A DNA stretch of 64,000 nt from Natronorubrum thiooxidans (GTDB lineage Archaea > Halobacteriota > Halobacteria > Halobacteriales > Natrialbaceae), in the NCBI RefSeq assembly GCF_900156475.1, contig NZ_FTNR01000004.1, forward strand, positions 124,001 to 188,000. The letters are read 5' to 3'. This document shows, piece by piece, positions 37,337 through 44,967 of this stretch. Numbering within the stretch: position 1 is the first letter of the stretch; each line of letters opens with the position of its first letter. A model generated the notes under the pieces. That model searched no databases. It was not told where the DNA came from and worked only from the letters and a program-made list of their open reading frames with translations. The position numbers were made by a program, and so were the translations under genes.

Positions 37337-38047
37337 TTACTCCAAACTGACGAGGTACTCGAGCAATGCGTCTAAATCACCGTCGGCCACGGCAAGCGAG
37401 TAGCCGTCGATCCGGGCCAGATCGGCCGCGTGATCCCACAGTTCGTCCTCGTCGATGCCGTGTAAAATCACGGCGTTCGGCGTCGGGTTGACGACCCGCA
37501 GGGCGACCAGCGGCGACTCGCCGCGGGTGACGCCCGTAAACACCAGGACGCGATTCGTGCTCTGGCCGTACAGCCGGAAGAACTCCTCACTCGAGAGGCG
37601 GGTGATCGCCTCGATACTGTTGATGACCGTGTGGCCACTGATGCGGTCGGTGCTGCCGGCGGCGACCTCGGTCGCGCCGATATCGTCGTACAGTTTCACC
37701 AGCGGGATCGAGGTCGCATACTCCCGGAGGTCGTAGACAATGTCGCTTTCGAAGCCGGCCGACAGCACCCGGCCGTACTGGCGGATTCGGTCACCGCCCC
37801 GTCGTTCGTCGATTGCGAGCAACCCCGTAACGAGTCGGCGAACGACGCCGATACCGGGGCTCTCCCGACGCCCGCTCTCGTAATCGGAGATGACCGACGA
37901 GGAGATATCCAGTTCCGACGCGAGATCCGTCTGCGAGACACCGAAGTCGGTTCGCCACTTTCGCAGCGTCGCACCGGGATCGTCACTCAGCGTGATCTCC
38001 CCGGCGATCTTCTCTGCGAGTTCCCGTTTTGGCCCACGGCCGCTCAT
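37337..38047 (-). CDS. XRE-family transcriptional regulator with C-terminal archaeal domain
   Basis: This 236-residue regulator has an N-terminal helix-turn-helix (ATLRKWRTDFGVSQTDLASE, LDISSSVISDYESGRRESPG), followed by a domain seen in conserved archaeal regulators (IPLVKLYDDIGATEVAAGST, EEFFRLYGQSTNRVLVFTGV). The C-terminal part probably binds a ligand or mediates dimerisation. It is the first gene of a two-gene unit with the small membrane protein. The start is ATG 38047. Confidence 0.82.
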   Translation of the reverse strand: MSGRGPKRELAEKIAGEITLSDDPGATLRKWRTDFGVSQTDLASELDISSSVISDYESGRRESPGIGVVRRLVTGLLAIDERRGGDRIRQYGRVLSAGFESDIVYDLREYATSIPLVKLYDDIGATEVAAGSTDRISGHTVINSIEAITRLSSEEFFRLYGQSTNRVLVFTGVTRGESPLVALRVVNPTPNAVILHGIDEDELWDHAADLARIDGYSLAVADGDLDALLEYLVSLE

Positions 38048-38119
38048 ATGAATCCGTCATCCGGTCGACTCAAGTAGCTACTGGAGACCGGCCGTCACGA
38101 CGACCTGTGCTGTGCCCGT

Positions 38120-38206
38120 TCGGATGGGGTGCTGTCCCGATGTCCCGGCGCAATCGCGACCCGTCGGCGGGCGCGCCGGCACTGACTGACAGTAGACCGT
38201 CTCAGT
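38120..38206. repeat. Palindromic intergenic repeat, family A copy 4
   Basis: The left part is GGTGCTGTCCCGATGTCCCG followed by GCGCAATCGCGACC; the right part is GCGCGCCGGCACTGACTGAC followed by AGTAGACCGTCTCA. On the minus strand the right end reads TGAGACGGTCTACTGTCAG, and its TGA (38202-38204) is the stop codon of the CinA-like gene. This is the most diverged copy on its left side. Confidence 0.65.
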
Positions 38207-38951
38207 CGTTGGCCGCCGGTGGGTCCGTCGTCTCGACTCGCGTTCGGAGCCACGCCACTGCGTTCTCGACCGTCGTCTCGTCCGACCCCGTGACCCGGAT
38301 TCGACCCGGACGATTCTCGCTGCGCGGGTAGCTTCCGACGGCCACGTCGAACGCCTCGGTCACGCCCTCGAGTGCGTCGTAAAGCGCTCCCTCCGGCGCT
38401 GGCGTAAAGATTGTCCGGGCGATGCCATCGCCGGTGAACTCGTCGGCAACAGCCTCGAACATGGCCTGCATCTCCTCGGGAATGCCGGCAAAGACGTAGA
38501 CGTTCTCGACGACACAGCCCGGGGCCCAGGCCTCGTCGACGACGATCGGTGTCGCGCCTTCGGGGATCGACGCCGCGGCGTCGAAATCGAGTTGGAGGTC
38601 GTGCTCCGCGACCAGTTCCGGGTTCGCCTCGCGGAAGGCAGCCGCCTTCTCGAGCAGTCCGTCTTTAATCCCGCCGTGAACAACGAGGTCGCGTTCCAGC
38701 CCGTCCGCGACGCCTTCGACGGTCACGTCGTCAGGAGTGCCACCGATCCCGCCAGTGGCGATGACGGCATCGAACGCGTCGGCCCAGCGAGCGACGGTGT
38801 CGGCGATCAGGTCCCGGTCATCAGGGATCGTCAGGATGCGTTCGACCGTGCTCCCTCGATCAGTGAGCCGTTCGGCCAACCACGCGGCGTTCGTGTTCGT
38901 CGTCGATCCGGCGAGAATCTCATCGCCGACGGTGACGATTGCGACGTTCAT
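38202..38951 (-). CDS. Molybdopterin-binding/CinA-like protein
   Basis: This 249-residue MoaB/Mog-fold protein begins MNVAIVTVGDEILAGSTTNT (the CinA N-terminal signature). It continues NAAWLAERLTDRGSTVERIL, AVIATGGIGGTPDDVTVEGV (the G-G-x-G-x-x-x-D pterin-binding motif) and VYVFAGIPEEMQAMFEAVAD. In bacteria the domain occurs in CinA, with nicotinamide-nucleotide or ADP-ribose pyrophosphatase activity; the archaeal single-domain form has no settled role. The stop codon lies inside repeat copy 4. Confidence 0.85.
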   Translation of the reverse strand: MNVAIVTVGDEILAGSTTNTNAAWLAERLTDRGSTVERILTIPDDRDLIADTVARWADAFDAVIATGGIGGTPDDVTVEGVADGLERDLVVHGGIKDGLLEKAAAFREANPELVAEHDLQLDFDAAASIPEGATPIVVDEAWAPGCVVENVYVFAGIPEEMQAMFEAVADEFTGDGIARTIFTPAPEGALYDALEGVTEAFDVAVGSYPRSENRPGRIRVTGSDETTVENAVAWLRTRVETTDPPAAND

Positions 38952-39300
38952 GGGCGACGTTTGCGCTCTGGACAATTAGCCCCATGGTGTGATCGCGTCT
39001 CGATTCGAGACCGCGGCCGGACGTTTTCGCAACGATTAATTGGTCATCAAAAAACCCATCGCCGGCTGTAACCGTCGACGCTCGCCATCGACGGCACCAC
39101 GGTTTTATAATTCGTTTCCCAAGTGATCGTATGATTGTATTCACGGGAGCAGGGGTTGCCACCGCGACCCCGTCGCTGAACGATACCGCCTGTTCCACCG
39201 GCAGAAGCGTCAGTCGGTACGGAACTGAGGTTCGGAGCCAGTGCGGTCCCGGTGTGACACCACGGGTCCCGCATCACTCGAGTCGGGTGGGCGTGGTTCG
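38952..39300. other. Gap before the CNNM gene, with promoter and possible upstream frame
   Basis: A TATA-like TTTTATAATT lies at 39104-39113. Twenty-odd bases on, an ATG at 39131 opens a 58-codon frame that ends at 39307, overlapping the CNNM start by seven bases in another frame. The frame lacks any conserved look, so I do not annotate it as a gene. Confidence 0.4.
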
Positions 39301-40662
39301 ATGGTAGACCTCGCCTTCTCGCTCGGTCGACTCGTCTTTGCGCTCTTTCTGGTCTTCCTGAACGGCTTTTTCGTCGCTTCGGAGTTCGCATACGTCCGAA
39401 TTCGTTCGACGCAGATCGAGACACTCGTCAAGGAGGGTCGATCGTCGGCAAAGCTCGTCCAGGAGGCAGAAGAAAACTTAGACGACTATCTCGCGACGAC
39501 CCAACTCGGCATCACGATCGCTTCCCTGGGACTTGGCTGGGTCGGCGAACCGGCCATCGCCTCGCTGCTCGAGCCCGTGCTGGGATCGGTGCTTCCCGCG
39601 GGTTCGATTCACCTGGTCGCCATCGCGATCGGGTTCAGCGTCATCACGTTCCTGCACGTCGTCTTCGGGGAACTCGCACCGAAGACGCTCGCTATCGCGG
39701 ACGCCGAGCGGATCGCGCTGCTGGTCGCCGCGCCGATGAAGTTCTTCTACTACCTCTTTCTCCCCGGAATCATCGTGTTTAACGGGACGGCGAACTTCTT
39801 TACGCGACTCATCGGCGTCGCTCCGGCCTCCGAGCGCGACGAGAGCCACAGCCAGGAGGAGATCATCCGCATCGTCTCGCAGTCAGGCAAACAGGGAGCC
39901 GTCGACATGGACGAGGTGGAGATGATCAAGGCGGTCTTCGATCTGAGCGACACGGTCGCCCGCGAGGTGATGGTTCCGCGACCGGACGTCGTTACCGTCC
40001 GCGCGGACACGCCCCTCTCGGAGCTTCGGCGTATCGCCGCGAGCGGCAGCTATAGCCGATTCCCCGTCGTCGACGAGGACGCCGACCAGCCCGTTATCGG
40101 GTTCGTTCACGCGAGAGACGTCCTCCAGGCTATCGAGACGGCGAATGGCGACGGCCGCTCATCGGACGCGGATCAGCGTGAGGAACCAACTGCGCGCGAG
40201 CTCGCTCGTGACGCCCTTATCGTTCCCGAAACCCGTCGGATCGACGAGATTCTCGCCGAGTTTCGTCGACAAAATGTTCACCTCGCCGTCGTCATCGACG
40301 AGTGGGGCGCGTTCGAAGGCGTCCTGACAATCGAGGACGTGATCGAGGAAGTCATCGGCGAGATTCGAGACGAGTTCGACGTCGCGTCGACGGAGCCATC
40401 GATCGACGAACGCTCCGACGGCCGCTACGTCATGGACGGCGGCGTTTTGCTCGCGGACGTCAACGAAATCCTCGGCACGTCGTTCGAGAGCGACGCGTTC
40501 GAAACTATTGGAGGACTGGTGTTGAGCCGTCTCGGTCGGCCACCCGACGTCGGCGACGCACTCGAGGTCGACGGCTACGAGCTGACCGTCGAAGACGTGG
40601 ACGGAACGCGAGTCTCGGAAGTGGCTGCTCGCGAAGCGGGGGCTGGGGTGTCGACCAACTGA
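39301..40662 (+). CDS. CNNM/CorC (hemolysin-like) membrane protein with CBS domains
   Basis: This 453-residue protein begins with a DUF21/CNNM membrane domain (FALFLVFLNGFFVASEFAYV, LGITIASLGLGWVGEPAIAS, VVFGELAPKTLAIADAERIA). Two CBS domains follow (AREVMVPRPDVVTVRADTPL; EFRRQNVHLAVVIDEWGAFE, GVLTIEDVIEEVIGEIRDEF). It ends in a CorC/HlyC transporter-associated domain with GLVLSRLGRPPDVGDALEVD. Relatives export magnesium or other divalent ions and sense adenosine nucleotides through the CBS pair. The old name hemolysin is misleading. The start is ATG 39301. Confidence 0.9.
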   Translation: MVDLAFSLGRLVFALFLVFLNGFFVASEFAYVRIRSTQIETLVKEGRSSAKLVQEAEENLDDYLATTQLGITIASLGLGWVGEPAIASLLEPVLGSVLPAGSIHLVAIAIGFSVITFLHVVFGELAPKTLAIADAERIALLVAAPMKFFYYLFLPGIIVFNGTANFFTRLIGVAPASERDESHSQEEIIRIVSQSGKQGAVDMDEVEMIKAVFDLSDTVAREVMVPRPDVVTVRADTPLSELRRIAASGSYSRFPVVDEDADQPVIGFVHARDVLQAIETANGDGRSSDADQREEPTARELARDALIVPETRRIDEILAEFRRQNVHLAVVIDEWGAFEGVLTIEDVIEEVIGEIRDEFDVASTEPSIDERSDGRYVMDGGVLLADVNEILGTSFESDAFETIGGLVLSRLGRPPDVGDALEVDGYELTVEDVDGTRVSEVAAREAGAGVSTN

Positions 40663-40884
40663 ACCGCCAGCGTCGAGCCGACCCTCGACGGCGATACGTT
40701 CGACGCTACCGGGGCCGGTGGCGAGCAGCCACGGTCGCGCACCCACGGTCGGCGACGAAGCGCGAGGGACCGGTATGGTCGATCCAGGCAGTCCCGAATA
40801 CATCGATGAACTGACGCATATTCGTCCCGGACGGTCAGGTCCGCTTTGATGATTGTAATCAAACATGAAATATTTACTACATAC

Positions 40885-40890
40885 TTATAT
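40885..40890 (+). promoter_or_regulatory. TATA box of the duplicated-domain lipoprotein
   Basis: TTATAT within ATACTTATATTTCCC is centred 26-27 bases before the ATG at 40914, consistent with a leaderless message and fixing that start. Confidence 0.6.
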
Positions 40891-40913
40891 TTCCCGACGC
40901 GCTGTTGAAGGAT

Positions 40914-42074
40914 ATGGAGCGCCGGACGCTCATCACCGCCGGAGTGGGAGTGGGACTCGCGGGGTGTATCAATATGAATCAGAACGAGACGGGCAACGGG
41001 AACGACTCGAGTGACGACGGGGATGCCGGGACCGACCCGCCGGTGGACAATGGTGAGGCCACGGTCGGTAACTCAGGACGGGACGTCACGTTTCACTCCT
41101 GTTCCCGGGCGACGGTAACCGGGACCTTCGATGCCGGCGACGTCGCCTTTGCAAGTACCGACTTCTACGACGAGGGGCTCTACGGCAATACGATACTCGA
41201 GAACGGCGTCGTCTTCGGGGAGGACGTCGATGCGCCCTTCTCCGGGACCGTTGTCTTCGAGATTACCGGCGACTCGAACGTCCGCGAGGGAACCGACGAG
41301 ATTGGCATCGAGGTGCCGGCCTACGGCAGCGACGGGACCGTCATCTCGTCGCTGACCACCCGGCAAGCGGACTATCAGCGCGTCTCCGCCACCCACGGGA
41401 ACCCCCACGCCAGCGACTGTCTCGAGGAAATCTCGCCAGCCGACGGCGGCGACACGACGTTCGTGATCGACTCTCTCGAGACGAACACCCCCATCGACGC
41501 GGGGCAGTACCTCGAGGTCCGAGCCGACGTTCGGAACACGGGCGACGCCGCGGGAACCCAGAGCGTCGAACTGGTCGTCGGCAACGATCCCGAACGGGTC
41601 GAGGTGCAACCGGTCACCCTCGACCCGGGAGCACAGACCACGGTCTCGATGGGGTATGTGACCCCGCGAGTCGAGAACGACCAAGCGTTTCCCGTACGGG
41701 TCCGGTCGGCCGGTGACAGCGACGAGCGGTCCGTGACCGTGTACGGAACCGACGGCGACGGCCGCGCCGAGGCACACTTTGATGTCGGTCCCCTCGAGAC
41801 GAACACTCCCGTCGACGCGGGGCAGTACCTCGAGGTCCGAGCCGACGTTCGGAACACGGGCGACGCCGCGGGATCGCGAGATGTCCGACTCGTCGTCGGC
41901 AACGACCCCGAGCAGGTGGACGTCCGGTCGGTCGCCCTCGAGCCGGGAACGTGGACGACGGTTACGATGGGGTACACGACCCCGCGGGTCGAGAACGATC
42001 AGGAATTTCCCGTGGGGATCGAGTCGGGCGACGACAGTACGACCGAGTCCGTGCTCGTCTACGGGATGGGGTAG
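40914..42074 (+). CDS. Lipoprotein with tandem CARDB-like domains
   Basis: This is a 386-residue exported protein. The N-terminus MERRTLITAGVGVGLAGC has twin arginines and a lipobox Cys18, followed by an Asn/Asp/Gly linker. Residues 50-180 form a unique domain. It is followed by two copies of an approximately 90-residue beta-sandwich, each opening with LETNTP(I/V)DAGQYLEV and RADVRNTGDAAG and containing VVGNDPE and GY-TPRVENDQ. These resemble CARDB adhesion-type domains. At DNA level the copies have a 318-base period and share stretches of 60 identical bases. It is probably a cell-surface protein; binding partner unknown. Confidence 0.78.
   Translation: MERRTLITAGVGVGLAGCINMNQNETGNGNDSSDDGDAGTDPPVDNGEATVGNSGRDVTFHSCSRATVTGTFDAGDVAFASTDFYDEGLYGNTILENGVVFGEDVDAPFSGTVVFEITGDSNVREGTDEIGIEVPAYGSDGTVISSLTTRQADYQRVSATHGNPHASDCLEEISPADGGDTTFVIDSLETNTPIDAGQYLEVRADVRNTGDAAGTQSVELVVGNDPERVEVQPVTLDPGAQTTVSMGYVTPRVENDQAFPVRVRSAGDSDERSVTVYGTDGDGRAEAHFDVGPLETNTPVDAGQYLEVRADVRNTGDAAGSRDVRLVVGNDPEQVDVRSVALEPGTWTTVTMGYTTPRVENDQEFPVGIESGDDSTTESVLVYGMG
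41475..42071 (+). repeat. Tandem duplication inside the lipoprotein gene
   Basis: Two in-frame copies start at CTCGAGACGAACAC (41475 and 41793), giving a 318-base period. The block from GACGCGGGGCAGTACCTCG to GGCGACGCCGCGGGA is identical in both, while the 3' halves differ. This indicates a recent duplication or continued gene conversion of one half. Confidence 0.8.
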
Positions 42075-42308
42075 TTCGCTGCCCGTCGCCGGGTTGTCTG
42101 GTTGTCTCACGCTCTCGAAGCGGCACACGGTGATCGCAATCACATCGGGCGGCTTTCGAACCGAGGCCGATCGCAAGCGACTCGCTGTCTCCTCGAGTAG
42201 CCCACCAGAGTGACGATGCGATCATGGACATTGCGCTCCGGCACTCATCAGCGTACTACGCCCGCCACGTGCGGCCACTGGCCGCGGTCCTCGTACTCTG
42301 GATACCGA

Positions 42309-43823
42309 TCAAGACCACTGGACGATCGGGTCGCCGGTCTTCGACCGACGGATGTATTCGGTTTGCATCTCGTGGACGGCGTCGTCGAATCGCGTGCCTG
42401 CATCGAGGTGGTCGCGGACGCGAGTGAGCTTCCAGCGACTCGGTGTCGTGCCCTCCGTCCAGCGCGCCTCGAGCGGTGAGAGATACTCCTCGATGGCATC
42501 GTCGGGAACACCCTGCTCGCGGAGGCCGCGACGAGCGAACTCGAAGAGTTCCTCGTAGATCACGGCTCGGTCGGTCGTTCGGTCGCCGTCGACGGTGACC
42601 CAGGCGAGATCGGCCTCGAGTCCGTCTTCGACCGCGCTGTAGAAGCTCCGTTCGGCGGCGTCTCGCTCGAGGCTCACGAGCGGGTGATCGACCGCACAGA
42701 GCCCACGGATGAGTCCGGCCACGAGCCACTGGAGCCCGATGTTTTCGATGATCGTCGGCTGCGTGGGGAGCGGTCGGTATTCGATACGGATCGACCAGTG
42801 GTCGCCCTGCCCGACCGGCTGGCCGCCGATGACGGCACGAAGCCACCGCCAGTAGGTCCCTCGCTTGTGATTGAGCTCCCAGAACCGGTCCGTGAACGTC
42901 TCGCGATCGCCGTCCGCGAGCCACTCGCGGAGAAACGGCGCACACGTCGGGTCGGCAACGAGTTCGTCGATCGTCTCGGCTGTACTCCGTATCTCTTCGG
43001 GGAAGCACACTTTCTCCCACGCCTGATTGATCGACTGTTCGAACACCGGAATCCGAAGTTCGTGAAACGTCTCCTCGAGCACGCGGTATGGATCGTCGAG
43101 ATCGTACAGATCCGGTGGGAGAAGCGGGGCGTTAGTCGCCAACGCGAGCACCGGCCCCAGCGTCCGGACGGCGGTGTTGTGGTAGCGGGGAAACGCCTCG
43201 ACGTCAGGAACCTGAACGTGGGGCTGAATCGAACTGGCGAGCGACTCGAACAGGATCGACGGGAACCGACACTCGGCTCCTGGAACTGAGAGGGTGATCG
43301 GTCCCCCAGTTCGGTCCAGCACGTCGTTGTCGATCGCGCAGTATCGCGGCGACGGCGTCATGTTCTCGGCGATCGTCATCCCCTCGCGTTCGCGGACGTC
43401 CGAGAGGTACGCGCGCGTGCCCTCCTGCGGTGGAATCGTCCACATGGCGTCCAGAACGATCTCCGTGCCCGCTCGCTCGGCAGCCTGCTGGACGCGCTGA
43501 TAGTGCCGGCGGAGCCGTGCCGCCTGCGCGGCGGCCCCCTCACCGTCGAACGGGCTCGGGCTGGTGTTGAACTCGACGTTGTGCCGTCCGAGTTCCTTCT
43601 CACAGGGCCCCTCAAGGACGGTGTCGGGGACGCGAGCGACCCGGCCCGAGTCGTCGACGACGTACGCCTCGAGTTCGATCCCGAGCCCGAAGCTGGGGTT
43701 GTCGAGTCGGCCTGCACGAAGGGCGTCGGTGAGACGGGCGGCTTGTTCGTCGACGCGACGGTCGAACTCGCGTCGTGTCGCGTCCTCGAGTGATTGCCTG
43801 ACAAGGTCGATGCGATCCACCAT
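42309..43823 (-). CDS. Glutamate-cysteine ligase (GCS2) family protein
   Basis: This 504-residue carboxylate-amine ligase-like protein has LGIELEAYVVDDSGRVARVP (the family's GIE(L/V)E opening), CEKELGRHNVEFNTSPSPFD, MTPSPRYCAIDNDVL, SVPGAECRFPSILFESLASS, HWSIRIEYRPLPTQPTIIEN and a long helical C-terminus. It is larger than the short GshA proteins that make gamma-glutamylcysteine in haloarchaea, so the true substrate is uncertain. The start is ATG 43823 (MVDRIDLVRQSLEDATRREF). Palindromic repeat B lies just upstream. Confidence 0.75.
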   Translation of the reverse strand: MVDRIDLVRQSLEDATRREFDRRVDEQAARLTDALRAGRLDNPSFGLGIELEAYVVDDSGRVARVPDTVLEGPCEKELGRHNVEFNTSPSPFDGEGAAAQAARLRRHYQRVQQAAERAGTEIVLDAMWTIPPQEGTRAYLSDVREREGMTIAENMTPSPRYCAIDNDVLDRTGGPITLSVPGAECRFPSILFESLASSIQPHVQVPDVEAFPRYHNTAVRTLGPVLALATNAPLLPPDLYDLDDPYRVLEETFHELRIPVFEQSINQAWEKVCFPEEIRSTAETIDELVADPTCAPFLREWLADGDRETFTDRFWELNHKRGTYWRWLRAVIGGQPVGQGDHWSIRIEYRPLPTQPTIIENIGLQWLVAGLIRGLCAVDHPLVSLERDAAERSFYSAVEDGLEADLAWVTVDGDRTTDRAVIYEELFEFARRGLREQGVPDDAIEEYLSPLEARWTEGTTPSRWKLTRVRDHLDAGTRFDDAVHEMQTEYIRRSKTGDPIVQWS

Positions 43824-43855
43824 TACCTGCACAAAGCCATCCCAGTTGCTTAGAA

Positions 43856-43941
43856 CTATAGTAGCCACTGAACGTCAATGTACACCGCATCGCACGACTA
43901 CTGTGCGATGCGTGTGTAAATCGTTTCAGTTGTTACTATAC
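43856..43941. repeat. Palindromic intergenic repeat, family B
   Basis: The left arm CTATAGTAGCCACTGAACGT continues to ACACCGCATCGCAC. The right arm, read on the other strand, is GTATAGTAACAACTGAAACG continuing to ACACACGCATCGCACA. The ends CTATAGTA and the GCATCGCAC core are nearly perfect. About 86 bp, probably able to form a cruciform. Only one copy is in this window, but the end sequence is one I associate with dispersed haloarchaeal repeats. Confidence 0.75.
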
Positions 43942-44025
43942 AGTGTCACGCACCGCCTGCGGTGACCGCTGGCTGCGACCTCGGTGCTATCGGCGAGCCA
44001 ACGAGCGTCGCGATCGGCCACGGCC

Positions 44026-44085
44026 CCGCAACCACTAAACGCAACTCACCCTAATCAGTTCCCAATGAGCGACTGGACCGAGAAG
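44026..44085 (+). repeat. Direct repeat: rfcL promoter and start, copy 1
   Basis: This copy matches 44908-44967 at 57 of 60 positions (by eye). It includes the TATA-like ACTAAACGC, AATCAGTTCCCAATGAGC and the codons for MSDWTEK. After the repeat the frame runs into a stop at 44131-44133. The toxin-antitoxin genes lie between the copies, so the copies look like the boundaries of an insertion. Confidence 0.85.
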
Positions 44086-44297
44086 TCGAGAAAATACGAT
44101 GTAGATTCGATGTGCAGAGAGGGATTATCGTAGCCACCCGGAGTTCCAAGACCCGACCTTCGGCGGGACATCTCGGTTCTTCGGCGGGTAACTATGAATT
44201 TCTACGATACTGCTTATAAATTCCGGCCAGTGGACACAGGATGGGTATATCCGTATATCGGGGAACAGTTTTGTTTTCGCCCACCGTACACCAAGAC

Positions 44298-44528
44298 ATG
44301 TCAGACGTAGCCCTGGACGACCGTGGTCGCCTCACGCTCCCGAAGGAGGTTCGAGAGCGATACGGGGACCGATATCACGTCGTTCAGCTTCCCGACGGAG
44401 TCAAATTGGTTCCTGTCGCCGATGACCCGCTCGAGGCGCTCAGAGACGAATTTGCGGATGTTGAGAAGTCGGCCGACGAACTTCGTGAAGAAGCACGTGA
44501 AGCAGCGCTCGACGAGGCCGGACGATAG
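44298..44528 (+). CDS. AbrB/MazE-family antitoxin
   Basis: This 76-residue protein has a SpoVT/AbrB DNA-binding domain (VALDDRGRLTLPKEVRERYG, DRYHVVQLPDGVKLVPVADD), followed by a helical tail (VEKSADELREEAREAALDEA) typical of antitoxin toxin-binding segments. Its TAG is directly followed by the ATG of the PIN toxin gene. The start at ATG 44298 gives the normal family N-terminus; an ATG at 44241, about 24 bases after a TTATAAA box, could add 19 residues. It should neutralise the toxin and repress the operon. Confidence 0.82.
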   Translation: MSDVALDDRGRLTLPKEVRERYGDRYHVVQLPDGVKLVPVADDPLEALRDEFADVEKSADELREEAREAALDEAGR

Positions 44529-44903
44529 ATGTATGCGGAAACCGATTTCCTTCTCGCGCTGATTAAGGACGATGACTGGCTCGGAGACGCCGCCGAGTCA
44601 GTCTACCGAGACCACCACGACGAGTTATGGACGTCGCAGTTCACGCTCATCGAACTCCTGATGGTCGCCTACCGTGAGGAACGTGATACCGAACGCGTCG
44701 TCTCGAACGCCGCCAGCCTTGTTGAGGTACGCGGTGACGTAGAGACGGTCGTTACGGCGGCGACGTATGTGGAAGACCACGGGTTCACACCGTTTGACGC
44801 GCTTCACCTTGTCGAATCGAATGGGGATACCATCGTCTCGAGCGACGATACATACGAGGACGTGACGTCCCGGCTTGACCTGAAGTCCGTCGACGAGGAG
44901 TAA
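44529..44903 (+). CDS. vapC: PIN-domain toxin (VapC-like ribonuclease)
   Basis: This 124-residue PIN protein has catalytic acidic residues in the expected order: Asp6 (MYAETDFLLALI), Glu42 (TLIELLMVAYRE), Asp90 (FTPFDALHLVES) and Asp106/107 (IVSSDDTYEDV). VapC toxins cut tRNA or rRNA and stop translation. It abuts the antitoxin gene with no gap. The pair is enclosed by 60-bp direct repeats of the rfcL promoter, a sign of lateral insertion. Confidence 0.85.
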   Translation: MYAETDFLLALIKDDDWLGDAAESVYRDHHDELWTSQFTLIELLMVAYREERDTERVVSNAASLVEVRGDVETVVTAATYVEDHGFTPFDALHLVESNGDTIVSSDDTYEDVTSRLDLKSVDEE

Positions 44904-44907
44904 CGCT

Positions 44908-44967
44908 CCGCAACCACTAAACGCGACTCACCCCAATCAGTTCCCAATGAGCGACTGGACCGAAAAG
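44908..44967 (+). repeat. Direct repeat: rfcL promoter and start, copy 2 (functional)
   Basis: This is the copy in front of the intact rfcL gene. CCGCAACCACTAAACGCGAC leads to AATCAGTTCCCAATGAGC, with the ATG at 44947. The TATA-like ACTAAAC is centred about 28 bases before the ATG, so the repeat holds the full core promoter. Confidence 0.85.

Larger units (their letters stand above)
43824..44297. other. Intergenic region with palindrome B and rfcL promoter copy 1
   Basis: This 470-bp gap contains an 86-bp palindrome (43856-43941), a 60-bp copy of the rfcL promoter and first codons (44026-44085), and a TATA-like TTATAAA at 44214-44220 before the antitoxin gene. No protein gene is evident apart from a 22-codon frame starting at the duplicated rfcL ATG (44065-44133). 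Confidence 0.7.

Noticed and set aside
43856-43941. A transposon end belonging to a full insertion sequence
   Set aside because: No transposase frame lies nearby; both arms of the palindrome are contained within 86 bp.
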